From NCBI GenBank assembly GCA_903908265.1, contig CAIVRI010000047.1, forward strand, positions 1-37,321: a DNA stretch of 37,321 nt. The letters are read 5' to 3'. The DNA is from an uncultured Pseudomonadota bacterium. GTDB lineage: Bacteria > Pseudomonadota > Gammaproteobacteria > Steroidobacterales > Steroidobacteraceae. Below, one piece after another: positions 17,132 to 25,346 of this stretch (positions are counted from its first letter, which is position 1; every line of letters starts with the position of its first letter). A model generated the notes under the pieces. The model made no database searches and was not told where the DNA came from. It saw nothing but the letters and a program-made list of their open reading frames with translations. A program made the position numbers and the translations under genes.

Positions 17132-18439
17132 ATGACGCAAGCAGGTCAAGTGGGACTCGACGCGATCGAAACCGCGAGTCGGGATGAAATTGCAGCGCTA
17201 CAGCTCCAGCGACTGAAATGGTCGCTTGGCCATGCGTATCGCAATGTGGCGCACTACCGACAGATGTTTGACGATGCGGGTGTGCATCCCGATGCGGTCA
17301 CGTCGCTGGAGGATCTCGCGAAGTTTCCGTTTCTGGTCAAGAGCGATCTGCGCGATCACTACCCGTTTGGCCTATTCGCTGTGCCACGCGAGCAGATTGT
17401 GCGTATCCATGCCTCCTCGGGCACGACGGGCAAGCCCACGGTGGTCGGCTATACCAAACAGGACATTGATGTCTGGGCCCAACTCGTCGCGCGATCGATC
17501 TATGCCTCGGGTGGGCGTCCGGGGGACATTGTGCACGTGGCCTATGGCTACGGCTTATTCACCGGGGGTCTGGGCGCGCACTACGGCGCGGAACGGCTCG
17601 GTTGTGCGGTGGTGCCCATGTCGGGTGGGCAGACCGAAAAGCAAGTGCAGCTGATTGTCGATTTTAAACCGCGCGTCATCATGGTGACGCCGTCCTACAT
17701 GCTGACGCTGGCTGAAGAATTCGAACGGCGTGGACTGGATGCGCGGCAATCGTCTTTGGAAGTGGGCATCTTCGGCGCCGAGCCCTGGACGGGCGCCATG
17801 CGCGAGACGATCGAGGCGCGCATGGGTCTCGATGCGGTCGATATCTATGGGCTGTCGGAGGTCATGGGTCCGGGAGTTGCCAATGAATGCGTGGAGACCA
17901 AAGACGGTTTGTGTCTTTGGGAAGATCATTTTTATCCGGAGATCATCAATCCGGAGACGGGGCAATTGGTTGCGGAGGGGGAAGAGGGCGAGTTGGTGCT
18001 GACCTCCCTGACGAAGGAAGCCTTCCCGGTGATCCGCTACCGGACGCGGGACCGGACCCGCTTGCTGCCCCCCACTGCGCGCTCGTTCCGCCGACTCGGT
18101 CGCATCAATGGGCGTACCGACGACATGTTGATCATTCGGGGCGTCAACGTCTTCCCGTCCCAGATTGAAGAGATTCTATTGAATCAAGGAGTCTTTTCGC
18201 CGAACTACTTGTTGGAAGTGGATCGGACAGGACATCTCGATACGATGATCGTCAAGGTGGAGTGGCCCGCATCGGGGCCGGCGTCGGGGATCACACCGGC
18301 TGCGGCAACCGGGGCGCTTGTGCACCGCGTAAAATCCGCTGTGGGGATCAGCGTGCACGTCGAAGTCGTCCCCGCAGGGACCTTAGAGCGCTCGATTGGC
18401 AAAGCCAAGCGCGTGCTGGATCACCGACCGAAGGGCTAA
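17132..18439 (+). CDS. paaK: Phenylacetate-CoA ligase PaaK
   Basis: This is a 435-residue adenylate-forming enzyme that activates phenylacetate with ATP and CoA, the first step of the pathway. The P-loop is at residues 95-101 (SSGTTGK), followed by VGYTKQDIDVWAQ. DIYGLSEVMGPGVANEC is the aromatic-acid-binding A5 region, and RYRTRDRTRLL and RTDDMLIIRGVNVFPSQIE form the hinge and C-terminal lid. Length and order fit PaaK. The ATG has a G-rich site upstream and lies 20 bp after paaZ. It is the last gene of the run; a 7-bp hairpin without a U-tract lies 10 bp downstream. Confidence 0.95.
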   Translation: MTQAGQVGLDAIETASRDEIAALQLQRLKWSLGHAYRNVAHYRQMFDDAGVHPDAVTSLEDLAKFPFLVKSDLRDHYPFGLFAVPREQIVRIHASSGTTGKPTVVGYTKQDIDVWAQLVARSIYASGGRPGDIVHVAYGYGLFTGGLGAHYGAERLGCAVVPMSGGQTEKQVQLIVDFKPRVIMVTPSYMLTLAEEFERRGLDARQSSLEVGIFGAEPWTGAMRETIEARMGLDAVDIYGLSEVMGPGVANECVETKDGLCLWEDHFYPEIINPETGQLVAEGEEGELVLTSLTKEAFPVIRYRTRDRTRLLPPTARSFRRLGRINGRTDDMLIIRGVNVFPSQIEEILLNQGVFSPNYLLEVDRTGHLDTMIVKVEWPASGPASGITPAAATGALVHRVKSAVGISVHVEVVPAGTLERSIGKAKRVLDHRPKG

Positions 18440-18449
18440 GGGGACCGCC

Positions 18450-18466
18450 CGGAGGCGAGGCCTCCG
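18450..18466 (+). terminator. Possible weak hairpin after paaK
   Basis: CGGAGGC (18450-18456), loop GAG, and GCCTCCG (18460-18466) form a perfect 7-bp GC-rich stem just after the paaK stop. No T-run follows, so it is not a canonical Rho-independent terminator. It may protect the mRNA 3' end or pause polymerase between paaK and the convergent pseudogene. Confidence 0.4.
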
Positions 18467-18486
18467 AGCGCACCGTTGCTGCCCGT

Positions 18487-19160
18487 TCAGGCCTGTACGA
18501 GCAGCTTGCCGCGTTGGACCATCGGGCCGACTACGCGCAGCATTTCATCCATGCGATGGGCATAGTCGCGGGCCAGCATGCCCTGGATGGTTCGCTGGTA
18601 CAACATGTGATGCTAGAAGCGGGGTCCCAGCCCGGGCGTGTCCAGGCCCCCAGAGTACTGGCTGATCGTGCCGCAAATGACGATGCGCGCACGGCGATTG
18701 ATGATTGGAATGATCGCATCGGTAATCCAGCCGCCGACGTTGTCGAAATAAACGTCCACACCTAGGGTGAGTTTCTGAATTTCCGCCGAGAGGGCGGCGT
18801 GTCATCGGCTACGGCTGCTGCGATGACTGCGTCCTTCGGTATTGCGCCACCTGCAATGCCCAGCACGCGGCAGCCGCTGCGCAGCGCAAATTGCGCCACT
18901 AGCGAACCGACGGCACCGGCCGCGCCGGACACCACCACGACCTCACCGGCTTTGGGGCGGCCGGATTCCATTAGGCCAAACCACGCAGTGCGCCCGGGCA
19001 TACCCAGCACCCCAATGGCGGTGCTCGGTGGTGCGAGCGTCAGATCCAGCTTACGCAGGACCGAATGATGGACGCGGGCGTGCGTTTGCCAACCCAACAT
19101 GCCTTCCACCCAGTCCCAGAAGGGCGTCGTGCGTCCCGGTCGCCGAGTCCGTGGCTCCAT
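18487..19160 (-). pseudogene. Broken CurA-like NADP-dependent oxidoreductase
   Basis: This is the remnant of a zinc-independent MDR-type oxidoreductase (CurA/prostaglandin reductase-like, normally about 340 residues). The 5' part (19160-18762) holds GMLGWQTHARV, STAIGVLGMPGRTAWFGL and the nucleotide-binding VVVSGAAGAVGSLVAQ, but the first hundred or so residues are missing. After GIAGGAIPKDA the frame breaks. About 25 codons appear deleted before the 3' part resumes in another frame with VDVYFDNVGGWITDAIIPII, which then has an in-frame TAG near 18613 before MLYQRTIQGMLARDYAHRMD and a TGA at 18487. At least three lesions make activity very unlikely. Confidence 0.85.
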
Positions 19161-19237
19161 CGAGTCGCTATGCCTTCGTGCGCCGCGCTTTTCTTTCGGT
19201 CACCGACCCTCTGGTAGCCCCACCCAGAGCAGTCGCC

Positions 19238-22200
19238 TCACAACACTTGAAACGACAGCATAAACTCGTCCTTTCCACGCCCTGCTCCCCCAAACCCACG
19301 CGCAAATCCCATGGAGAACATCATTGGCAACCGGTGCATAACCTGTAATTGAAAATCTAGCTGAACGCCCACATTTTCGGCGCTCGAGCGTAACCGCTGA
19401 TTCTGCAGATCGGTTTCAAGGAAACTGGCGAAAATCTCCGGACGTAACCAACTTAGATAAAAGCCCGGGCTACCCATCGCATCAAAGCGAATCGGTGGCG
19501 CACTCCACTCCAACTGCGCCTTAGCGAGAGTCTTGCCGGTCAACGAATCCAGACCAAAGCCAGGCATTGACAACAAATCACGGTAGCGCTGCGCGCCACC
19601 ATTGGCTGCATTATCGACGTAGTTGTTACCGAATCCGCCTAAATAGACGTTCGCTAAAGGATTGCGCACGCTGCCCTCCGACACACTGACACCACTGCGC
19701 AGCCAGACGGAGGAATGATCCAGCGGCAAGGCAAAGCCAACGTCGTAGCGCGCGGTCAGGCTAGGAATGAGAGCACCAGCCACTCCATAGGTATGCGCCA
19801 TCAAGGACCAGGTATACCCTGCTTCTGCGTCAACCGCGCCCGGCGAGAGCAGCGTATCGACCGAGACAAAGCCCGCGCTAATCAACGAAAGATTACGGGA
19901 CGGGGAGAGCACATTTTGGAAGCCCGGCAGCGAATTGAGGCCGCCATAAAAAGCAAACTTAGCGACAAAATCCAGGGTCTGCGGCGGGTCAAACACCAAC
20001 GGGCGATCGTAATTGGCGTAGACGCTATACCCTTCCAGGGCACGCTTGGTAGGACCAAACAAATCGTAAAAGTCAGCCCCGTTCCACTTGCCGCCAACGA
20101 CCCAGTCACCGGCATGCAGGTCGACGCTGGCATGCAAGCGCTGCCGTGATGGCAACGTACCGCCAGAGCTATAGCTCAGATCTACTTTCAGCGCATCGAG
20201 TCCCACAGGATCGGTGAAGACGGCGCTCAGTCCAAAGGCTTTGGCGCCCTTATAGCCCGCGATGCCAGGAATAATTGAGTTCAGGCGCAACTGACGCAAG
20301 GGACTGTAGTCGCCACGTGCCGTAATACGCGCGTCATACGCACTGGCCGCCGACGGGCTCGGAAGCACCCAAGTATTGACGACCGGGTGTCGGGCCGCTA
20401 CCTGATGACCGAGCAGAGTGATCGCGCTCAAATCATCGGTTGGCGTCGCCGCTATCAGCGTCGGCACAAATCCGAGGCCGGAGAAGCGCTGCACAAGCAA
20501 ACGGTCATTGCTCAAGGGGAGCGGCTTGAAGAAACCAATCGCCGCATTGCTAACGGCCTCAAGTTCTTCCGTTTTTAACTCATAACGGTAGATATTGGAT
20601 ACTCCGGTGTAATAACTGCTGCCGAACAGATACTGACCGTCAGGGGAAAATACAAAATCCTCGACCGCCGCACCATCTAATTGAAAACGATGCGCTGACG
20701 ACATATTGCCTACAGCTGCTGCCTCGGTGCTGATAACTCGCACTTCCGTCAGTGGAGCCGAGGTCGGCTTAGACCCTGGCTGCGTCACGGATATTGCCAG
20801 CCACTGACCATCCGCCGAGATATCAAGATCGACCACTTGTTCGGCAAATTGGAACACCGAGGTCACCTTAAAATCCGTATACGGATAAGGCATACGTACA
20901 AGCATCACCATGCCACGATTGTGCCGCAGACCCCATAAAGAGCGATCTGTGGCGTTAAATGCAAGATCTCCAATACGCGCCGCTTTATACAACATGCGCA
21001 CCTTGCCAGAGCGCAGATCCAGCGCCTCAATATTGCGATAGGTGTTGTTATTCGTAGTGAAGAAAAGTGTTTCTCGCGCCGCGTCATAAGCGAGCGAAGA
21101 GACCCTGAGGCCACCCGGACCTTTGATCTTGTACAGCGACTTCACCAAGCCATCCTTCCGTGCGATCGAAACAAGATGAGAGACTTGGCCTGGATATTGA
21201 ACGGCGGCGTAAAAATGATCGCCATCAGCAGATAAAAAGATCCGAGAGACGGACCCCAGAAGTTGCTTCGTCACATCCTGATAAGAGGTCAATCGATGTT
21301 CTTGCAAGGAGACGAGATTCCTTTGCTGAAAATCCTGCTCAAACCGAACCCAATTCGACCAGGCCTGATTAAGGGGCAGGCCAAACGCTCGCTGAAAATC
21401 GTCGGCGTAATAACGTTTGGTACCCTCCGCACGGTGCCACCACGATAGCAATTGCTCGGGGCTATAGGTAAGTGCCATATAATTCATGAAGCGCGTGCCA
21501 TACAAATAGGCATTGGCGCCCGATCTAAAATCAACTTCCGTTCCCTTGGAGACCAGACTGAGGGGGTCATAAAACGGAATGGCTTCACTGACCATGGAGC
21601 GAAACACCATTTCGTCATAGCCGCAATGTGCCCGACCATTGCCACCCATCCGCCAAGTTTCCATAAAGACCGCGCTACCCTCCTGGTACCAACGTGGCGC
21701 GGTCGAGCGGGGAGTCGTCAGATAGTAATAAAGAAGGCTTTCTGGATGCTGCGCATCAACATCGACTTTGCCGCGAAACAGACGTCGGAAATAGAGGTCC
21801 GCGGCATTAGCGCTGTCATTCACTACTAAGTGGGTGGTCTCATGCGCAGCAACGGATGAAAAATCGTCGGCTGAACTCATCGAGTCATAAGGATCATCCG
21901 GCGGCGAGACCTCGAAGAAAATACGATTCCACGGAGTTGCAACTGCAGTCGCATAGGATACATCGCTGAAGTCCTGCAGCAGGAGATTTGCCTTGCCATC
22001 AGGTCGGTAGCCGAACAGTTTTGTTTGTGCCTCGAGGGCGCCTAAGAAACTGTGTGTAGCGCTGGGTACCAAAAACGAAACGTCGGGATCGTGATACACG
22101 ATCCGCAACTCGCTCGTTTCGGTGTACTTCAGTTGGGCCTGCGCCGCAACCACCCAGAGCGTCGCCAAAACCAACAATGTCGCGCAATTTCTGAAGAAGG

Positions 22201-22240
22201 ATCGGCTTTGCCGCGGCTTGGCTTGCAGCGCCGTTGCCAC
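19238..22240 (-). CDS. Exported HETTH metallopeptidase-like/PD40 propeller/outer-membrane barrel protein
   Basis: This is a protein of about 1000 residues. After a basic leader and signal segment (CATLLVLATLWVVAAQAQ) comes a gluzincin-like domain with HETTHLV (133-137, a true HExxH) and, further on, WYQEGSAVFMET supplying a likely third zinc ligand. The middle (about 310-640) has SADGDHFYAA, SADGQWLAIS and SPDGQYLFGS motifs of a PD40/TolB-like propeller. The last 350 residues alternate in the way of outer-membrane beta strands. I prefer the GTG at 22240, 10 nt after AGGAG; the frame stays open to a GTG at 22294 inside a repeat. Function is unknown; a surface protease or receptor is possible. 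Confidence 0.75.
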   Translation of the reverse strand: MATALQAKPRQSRSFFRNCATLLVLATLWVVAAQAQLKYTETSELRIVYHDPDVSFLVPSATHSFLGALEAQTKLFGYRPDGKANLLLQDFSDVSYATAVATPWNRIFFEVSPPDDPYDSMSSADDFSSVAAHETTHLVVNDSANAADLYFRRLFRGKVDVDAQHPESLLYYYLTTPRSTAPRWYQEGSAVFMETWRMGGNGRAHCGYDEMVFRSMVSEAIPFYDPLSLVSKGTEVDFRSGANAYLYGTRFMNYMALTYSPEQLLSWWHRAEGTKRYYADDFQRAFGLPLNQAWSNWVRFEQDFQQRNLVSLQEHRLTSYQDVTKQLLGSVSRIFLSADGDHFYAAVQYPGQVSHLVSIARKDGLVKSLYKIKGPGGLRVSSLAYDAARETLFFTTNNNTYRNIEALDLRSGKVRMLYKAARIGDLAFNATDRSLWGLRHNRGMVMLVRMPYPYTDFKVTSVFQFAEQVVDLDISADGQWLAISVTQPGSKPTSAPLTEVRVISTEAAAVGNMSSAHRFQLDGAAVEDFVFSPDGQYLFGSSYYTGVSNIYRYELKTEELEAVSNAAIGFFKPLPLSNDRLLVQRFSGLGFVPTLIAATPTDDLSAITLLGHQVAARHPVVNTWVLPSPSAASAYDARITARGDYSPLRQLRLNSIIPGIAGYKGAKAFGLSAVFTDPVGLDALKVDLSYSSGGTLPSRQRLHASVDLHAGDWVVGGKWNGADFYDLFGPTKRALEGYSVYANYDRPLVFDPPQTLDFVAKFAFYGGLNSLPGFQNVLSPSRNLSLISAGFVSVDTLLSPGAVDAEAGYTWSLMAHTYGVAGALIPSLTARYDVGFALPLDHSSVWLRSGVSVSEGSVRNPLANVYLGGFGNNYVDNAANGGAQRYRDLLSMPGFGLDSLTGKTLAKAQLEWSAPPIRFDAMGSPGFYLSWLRPEIFASFLETDLQNQRLRSSAENVGVQLDFQLQVMHRLPMMFSMGFARGFGGAGRGKDEFMLSFQVL

Positions 22241-22241
22241 G

Positions 22242-22306
22242 CAAAGCGCTCTCCTGAGCGTAATGAGTTGGAACTGATTTGCGGCTAGCGGCACGCGGAT
22301 AGCGCG
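22242..22306. repeat. Direct repeat copy 1 (upstream of the HETTH barrel gene)
   Basis: On the + strand this copy reads CTCTCCTGAGCG..AGTTGGAAC..ATTTGCG.CTAGC.GCACGCG. It is nearly the same as 22832-22887, with about ten mismatches over some 55 nt. Read leftward, it contains the AGGAG that precedes the GTG at 22240. A shorter shared block GTAGCCCC lies further right in both copies (22381 and 22914). Confidence 0.6.
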
Positions 22307-22460
22307 GCTTTGTTAGGCAAGCAGGAAGCGTTCGTGATTCCGAATAAAAGGACCGGCCGGCAAGCCCTCTGACCGGCGTTGTAGCCCCAATGCTGAAAAC
22401 CGCGTTCCATCGCCAGCAAAACCGCTTCTACGCAGTCGTTGCCTACGCCAATGATGCGCG

Positions 22461-22736
22461 CTACTTACCGTTACCCTTAGCGCCGACTGCTTTGGCGGCA
22501 TTTGCAGCGCCTGCGGCATCACCGCCAGCCCCACCCTTCGCCGCTTCAGCAGCTGCGTCACTAGCGGCCGCATCGGCAGCAGATGCCGGGCTGACTGGCA
22601 ACTCATCGGTCAGCGTACGCTTGGTCTGTACGATAGTCCCCGCCGCTTCCTTCGTGGCAGAAGACTGACTGCAGGCGGCCAAACCGGCGAACGCTGCGCA
22701 GAGCGCCAACGAAATGAAAAACCGCGTGTGTTTGAT
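22461..22736 (-). CDS. Small Ala-rich lipoprotein with probable ATC start
   Basis: This encodes a 91-residue lipoprotein. If translation starts at the ATC at 22736, the product begins MKHTRFFISLALCAAFAGLAAC followed by Ser, a textbook lipobox with Cys at position 22. A GGAG sits 6 nt before that ATC. The only common start in frame is a TTG at 22709, which leaves a signal of just 12 residues without a basic n-region. The mature part is Ala/Gly-rich with a short KRTLTDELPVSPASAADAAA stretch and a lysine tail (GAKGNGK). No family is recognised. It may be co-transcribed with the barrel gene 220 bp downstream. Confidence 0.65.
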   Translation of the reverse strand: MKHTRFFISLALCAAFAGLAACSQSSATKEAAGTIVQTKRTLTDELPVSPASAADAAASDAAAEAAKGGAGGDAAGAANAAKAVGAKGNGK

Positions 22737-22831
22737 ACGTTACTCCAATGTGGTAAAAACCCGGGATTTAGGAACGAGAGCCCACGTGGCTGACGTCAAA
22801 CTTTCTCGTATTTAGATATGCGAGTTCCCAA

Positions 22832-22887
22832 AGTACTCTCCTGAGCGCAATTAGTTGGAACATATTTGCGACTAGCTGCACGCGCCG
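22832..22887. repeat. Direct repeat copy 2 (upstream of the small lipoprotein)
   Basis: This is the partner of 22242-22306 in the same orientation, 590 bp away and about 100 nt upstream of the lipoprotein start. The two copies share CTCTCCTGAGCG, AGTTGGAAC, ATTTGCG and CTAGC. Each lies at the 5' side of a leftward gene, so a duplicated leader or promoter-proximal element is the simplest reading. Confidence 0.6.
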
Positions 22888-23008
22888 GGCGCCCCACCCG
22901 CTTTTCCGGGTTGTAGCCCCGACGCCTTGCGCGCTGCGGTTTAGAGGACTACCGTAGCCCGATTAGAAGAATAAAGCGTCACGGGCTGTGCGGCGCGGTG
23001 GGGGCGAT

Positions 23009-24655
23009 ATGGGTAACCTGAGGGGACTGCGGTCATTCATCGGGTGTGCGGCTGTGCTCGTGCTCGCGGGTATGGCGGGCTGTGGCAAACCGGAAGCCAA
23101 TCCCACCGGCACAGTGCTGGTGTCGATGGCGGACAACAGCTATTCACCGTCCATCGTGCATGTACCGATTGGTGGCTCGATCGTCTTTATCAATGCCGGC
23201 CGTAATGATCACAACGCAGTGGCGGTAGATCATTCTTTCTCGACCGAGCGGACCTTCGGTCAGATCAAGATGCCGCCGGAGTCCATGAGCGAGGTCGTCT
23301 TCGGTAATGAAGGGGTCTATCCCTTTTACTGCACCTTTCACGCCACGCCGGATGGTAAGGCAGGTATGGCGGGTGTCGTCGTGGTCGGTGATTTCCGCTA
23401 CATCCCACCCACAGGGGACCGGGGCGTATTACAACCGGTGGAGACGGCCAGTGGGTTGACGCGCCGCGTGCCACAGGATTATCCGACAATTCAGAACGCG
23501 GTCGATGCGGCCAATCCAGGTGATTTGATCCTCATCGATCGGGGTGTCTACAACGAGACCGTCTTCGTCACGACACCGAGCCTGACGCTGCGCGGTGTTG
23601 ATCGTAATGACACCATTCTGGACGGGCACTTTGAAGTGGGCACCGGCATCATGGTCGGTGCCAACGGCGTGGCCATTGAAAATCTCACGGCGCGCAACTA
23701 CACGCTGAACGGGTTCTACTGGACCGGCGTGTCTGGGTTCCGTGGCTCGTATCTGACGGCCTATAACAATGGCGACTACGGCATCTATGCGTTTGCCGCC
23801 AGCAATGGGGTGCTCGAGCATTCGTATGGCAGTGGCTCGCCGGACTCGGCGTTTTACGTCGGCCAGTGCGCGCCGTGCCGCGTGGTGCTCGACCAGGATG
23901 TCGGCGCGTACAGTGGACTGGGTTATTCGGGCACGAACTCCAGCGGTGAGATGTACGTTCTGCGCTCCCGCTTCGAACACAACCGCAGCGGCATCAGCAC
24001 AACCACCTTCGACATTGAATTGCATCCGCCGGGCCGCGAGACGGTGATCATGGGCAACGTGGTCACCGATAACGGCATGGATAATGAAGCGGCTGGGTTT
24101 TATGCAACCGAGACGTTGGCTGGTAATGGGATCGCCTTGGTGGGCACGCACACTAACCGTGTGGAGCGCAATTACATCCTCCGCAGCCGCAATCATGGGA
24201 TCGTGATCCTGCCGATTCGCGACCGCCATTTTTGGACCGCCAGTGGCCATGTGATTCGTGACAACACCATCGTAGCCTCAGGCCGTGCTGATTTGGCCGC
24301 GGGGGGCTTTGGTACCCGTGGCAACTGCTTTGCGGACAACCGCTACCGGACCTCCTTGCCCTGGGGTCTTGAAGTGCTGAATGGTTGTAATCGGATGCGA
24401 TTGCCGATCGCGTCGGATCTGTCAACCTATATGGTGTTCTTTGGCGCGATTGGTCAGGTGTTCGCAGGGCAGTTTGTGCTCAATGACTACAAGACCCGAC
24501 CCGCACCACCGCCGCAACCCAACCTGCCCGGCGGTGCCGGGGCACCCGTGCGGCCGGCCCTGCACGCGTTTGATGAGCACCCGCTCGCGTTGGATGCGAT
24601 CCAAGTGCCGTCCGACGCGCAAGCGGCCCGTGCCGCCACACCGGGAGTGAAGTGA
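23009..24655 (+). CDS. Lipoprotein fusing a type-1 cupredoxin to a NosD-like beta-helix
   Basis: This is a 548-residue protein with a lipobox (LAGMAGC, Cys 25) and therefore probably anchored in the envelope. Residues about 33-135 form a plastocyanin-like domain with ligands H68, C108, H111 and M120 (YPFYCTFHATPDGKAGM), a complete type-1 copper site. Residues about 155-460 are a right-handed parallel beta-helix (QDYPTIQNAVDAANPGDLILI, then repeated N-x-(I/V) rungs) of the NosD/CASH type. A Pro-rich tail ends it. NosD serves copper maturation of N2O reductase, so a copper-delivery or carbohydrate-binding scaffold is suggested. The ATG at 23009 gives the clean signal peptide. It overlaps the next gene by 1 nt. 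Confidence 0.88.
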   Translation: MGNLRGLRSFIGCAAVLVLAGMAGCGKPEANPTGTVLVSMADNSYSPSIVHVPIGGSIVFINAGRNDHNAVAVDHSFSTERTFGQIKMPPESMSEVVFGNEGVYPFYCTFHATPDGKAGMAGVVVVGDFRYIPPTGDRGVLQPVETASGLTRRVPQDYPTIQNAVDAANPGDLILIDRGVYNETVFVTTPSLTLRGVDRNDTILDGHFEVGTGIMVGANGVAIENLTARNYTLNGFYWTGVSGFRGSYLTAYNNGDYGIYAFAASNGVLEHSYGSGSPDSAFYVGQCAPCRVVLDQDVGAYSGLGYSGTNSSGEMYVLRSRFEHNRSGISTTTFDIELHPPGRETVIMGNVVTDNGMDNEAAGFYATETLAGNGIALVGTHTNRVERNYILRSRNHGIVILPIRDRHFWTASGHVIRDNTIVASGRADLAAGGFGTRGNCFADNRYRTSLPWGLEVLNGCNRMRLPIASDLSTYMVFFGAIGQVFAGQFVLNDYKTRPAPPPQPNLPGGAGAPVRPALHAFDEHPLALDAIQVPSDAQAARAATPGVK

Positions 24656-24996
24656 TGCCTACGCTACTGTCGCTCGGTGAGCCGGCGACCTTTTTCCAGT
24701 TCACCTATATGGTCTATCTGTATGGTCTGCCCCTCCTTTTGTGGGCCGCGTTTGCGTGGCTGGTGATCGAGGAGCAGGAGCGCCGCGCCGTTGCAGCTGA
24801 GAAAGTCCAGCCGTTGCAGTTGCTCGTGGCGCTGCTGTTGCCACTGGTCGGTGCGGTCTGCGTGTTGCTGGCGATACCCAGAACACGACGTGCTCACGGT
24901 CTCGTTATTCTCATCGGTCTATTGGCCTTTCTCTTGCCGCTTGCGGCCGGCGTATGGCTGGCTGGCGGGCCTTTGGGCCCCAAAGCACTCGGCTGA
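24655..24996 (+). CDS. Small membrane protein A of the copper locus
   Basis: This is a 113-residue protein with three hydrophobic segments (YMVYLYGLPLLLWAAFAWLV, LLVALLLPLVGAVCVLLAI and LVILIGLLAFLLPLAAGVWL) and a charged loop (EEQERRAVAAEK) after the first. Its ATG shares one base with the stop of the cupredoxin/beta-helix gene (TGATG), so translation is coupled. It aligns end to end with the next small gene and resembles the PLDc_N type two-helix module. No catalytic residues are seen; a membrane partner of the copper proteins is inferred. Confidence 0.75.
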   Translation: MPTLLSLGEPATFFQFTYMVYLYGLPLLLWAAFAWLVIEEQERRAVAAEKVQPLQLLVALLLPLVGAVCVLLAIPRTRRAHGLVILIGLLAFLLPLAAGVWLAGGPLGPKALG

Positions 24997-25020
24997 CACT
25001 ACGGTATTGGAGCAATCATT

Positions 25021-25344
25021 GTGATCAACCCACCGATTCCGACCACGCCTGGATTTTTCCTGCAGCTCCTGGCGCTGTACGCGTATCTGTTGCCCATCCT
25101 GCTCTACGTGCTGTGGAGTGCGTTGGCGCTAGCCGATATGGGCCGACGCACGCCGTGGCCGACTGTGCAACGCGTGCTGTGGGCGGCTGCGGTGTTCTTC
25201 GTGCCGTACCTTGGCGCGGCGGCCTATCTGCTACTGGGGGGTGCGCAGATGGCCCGCAGCGTGAAGCTCACGGTACTGGGCGGTGGGTTGGCCGCCTACG
25301 CCTTCGTACTCCTGATTGGCGTTGGGGTCGGCGGTCTGGCCTGA
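25021..25344 (+). CDS. Small membrane protein B of the copper locus (PLDc_N-like)
   Basis: This is a 107-residue paralogue of the preceding protein with the same layout: FFLQLLALYAYLLPILLYVL, a basic loop with MGRR, then VFFVPYLGAAAYLLLGG (a typical PLDc_N W...P-x-x-G-x-x-x-Y-x-L pattern) and a final hydrophobic helix. It starts with GTG. It ends 2 bp before the multicopper oxidase start, so it belongs to the same operon. Confidence 0.75.
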   Translation: MINPPIPTTPGFFLQLLALYAYLLPILLYVLWSALALADMGRRTPWPTVQRVLWAAAVFFVPYLGAAAYLLLGGAQMARSVKLTVLGGGLAAYAFVLLIGVGVGGLA

Positions 25345-25346
25345 CT

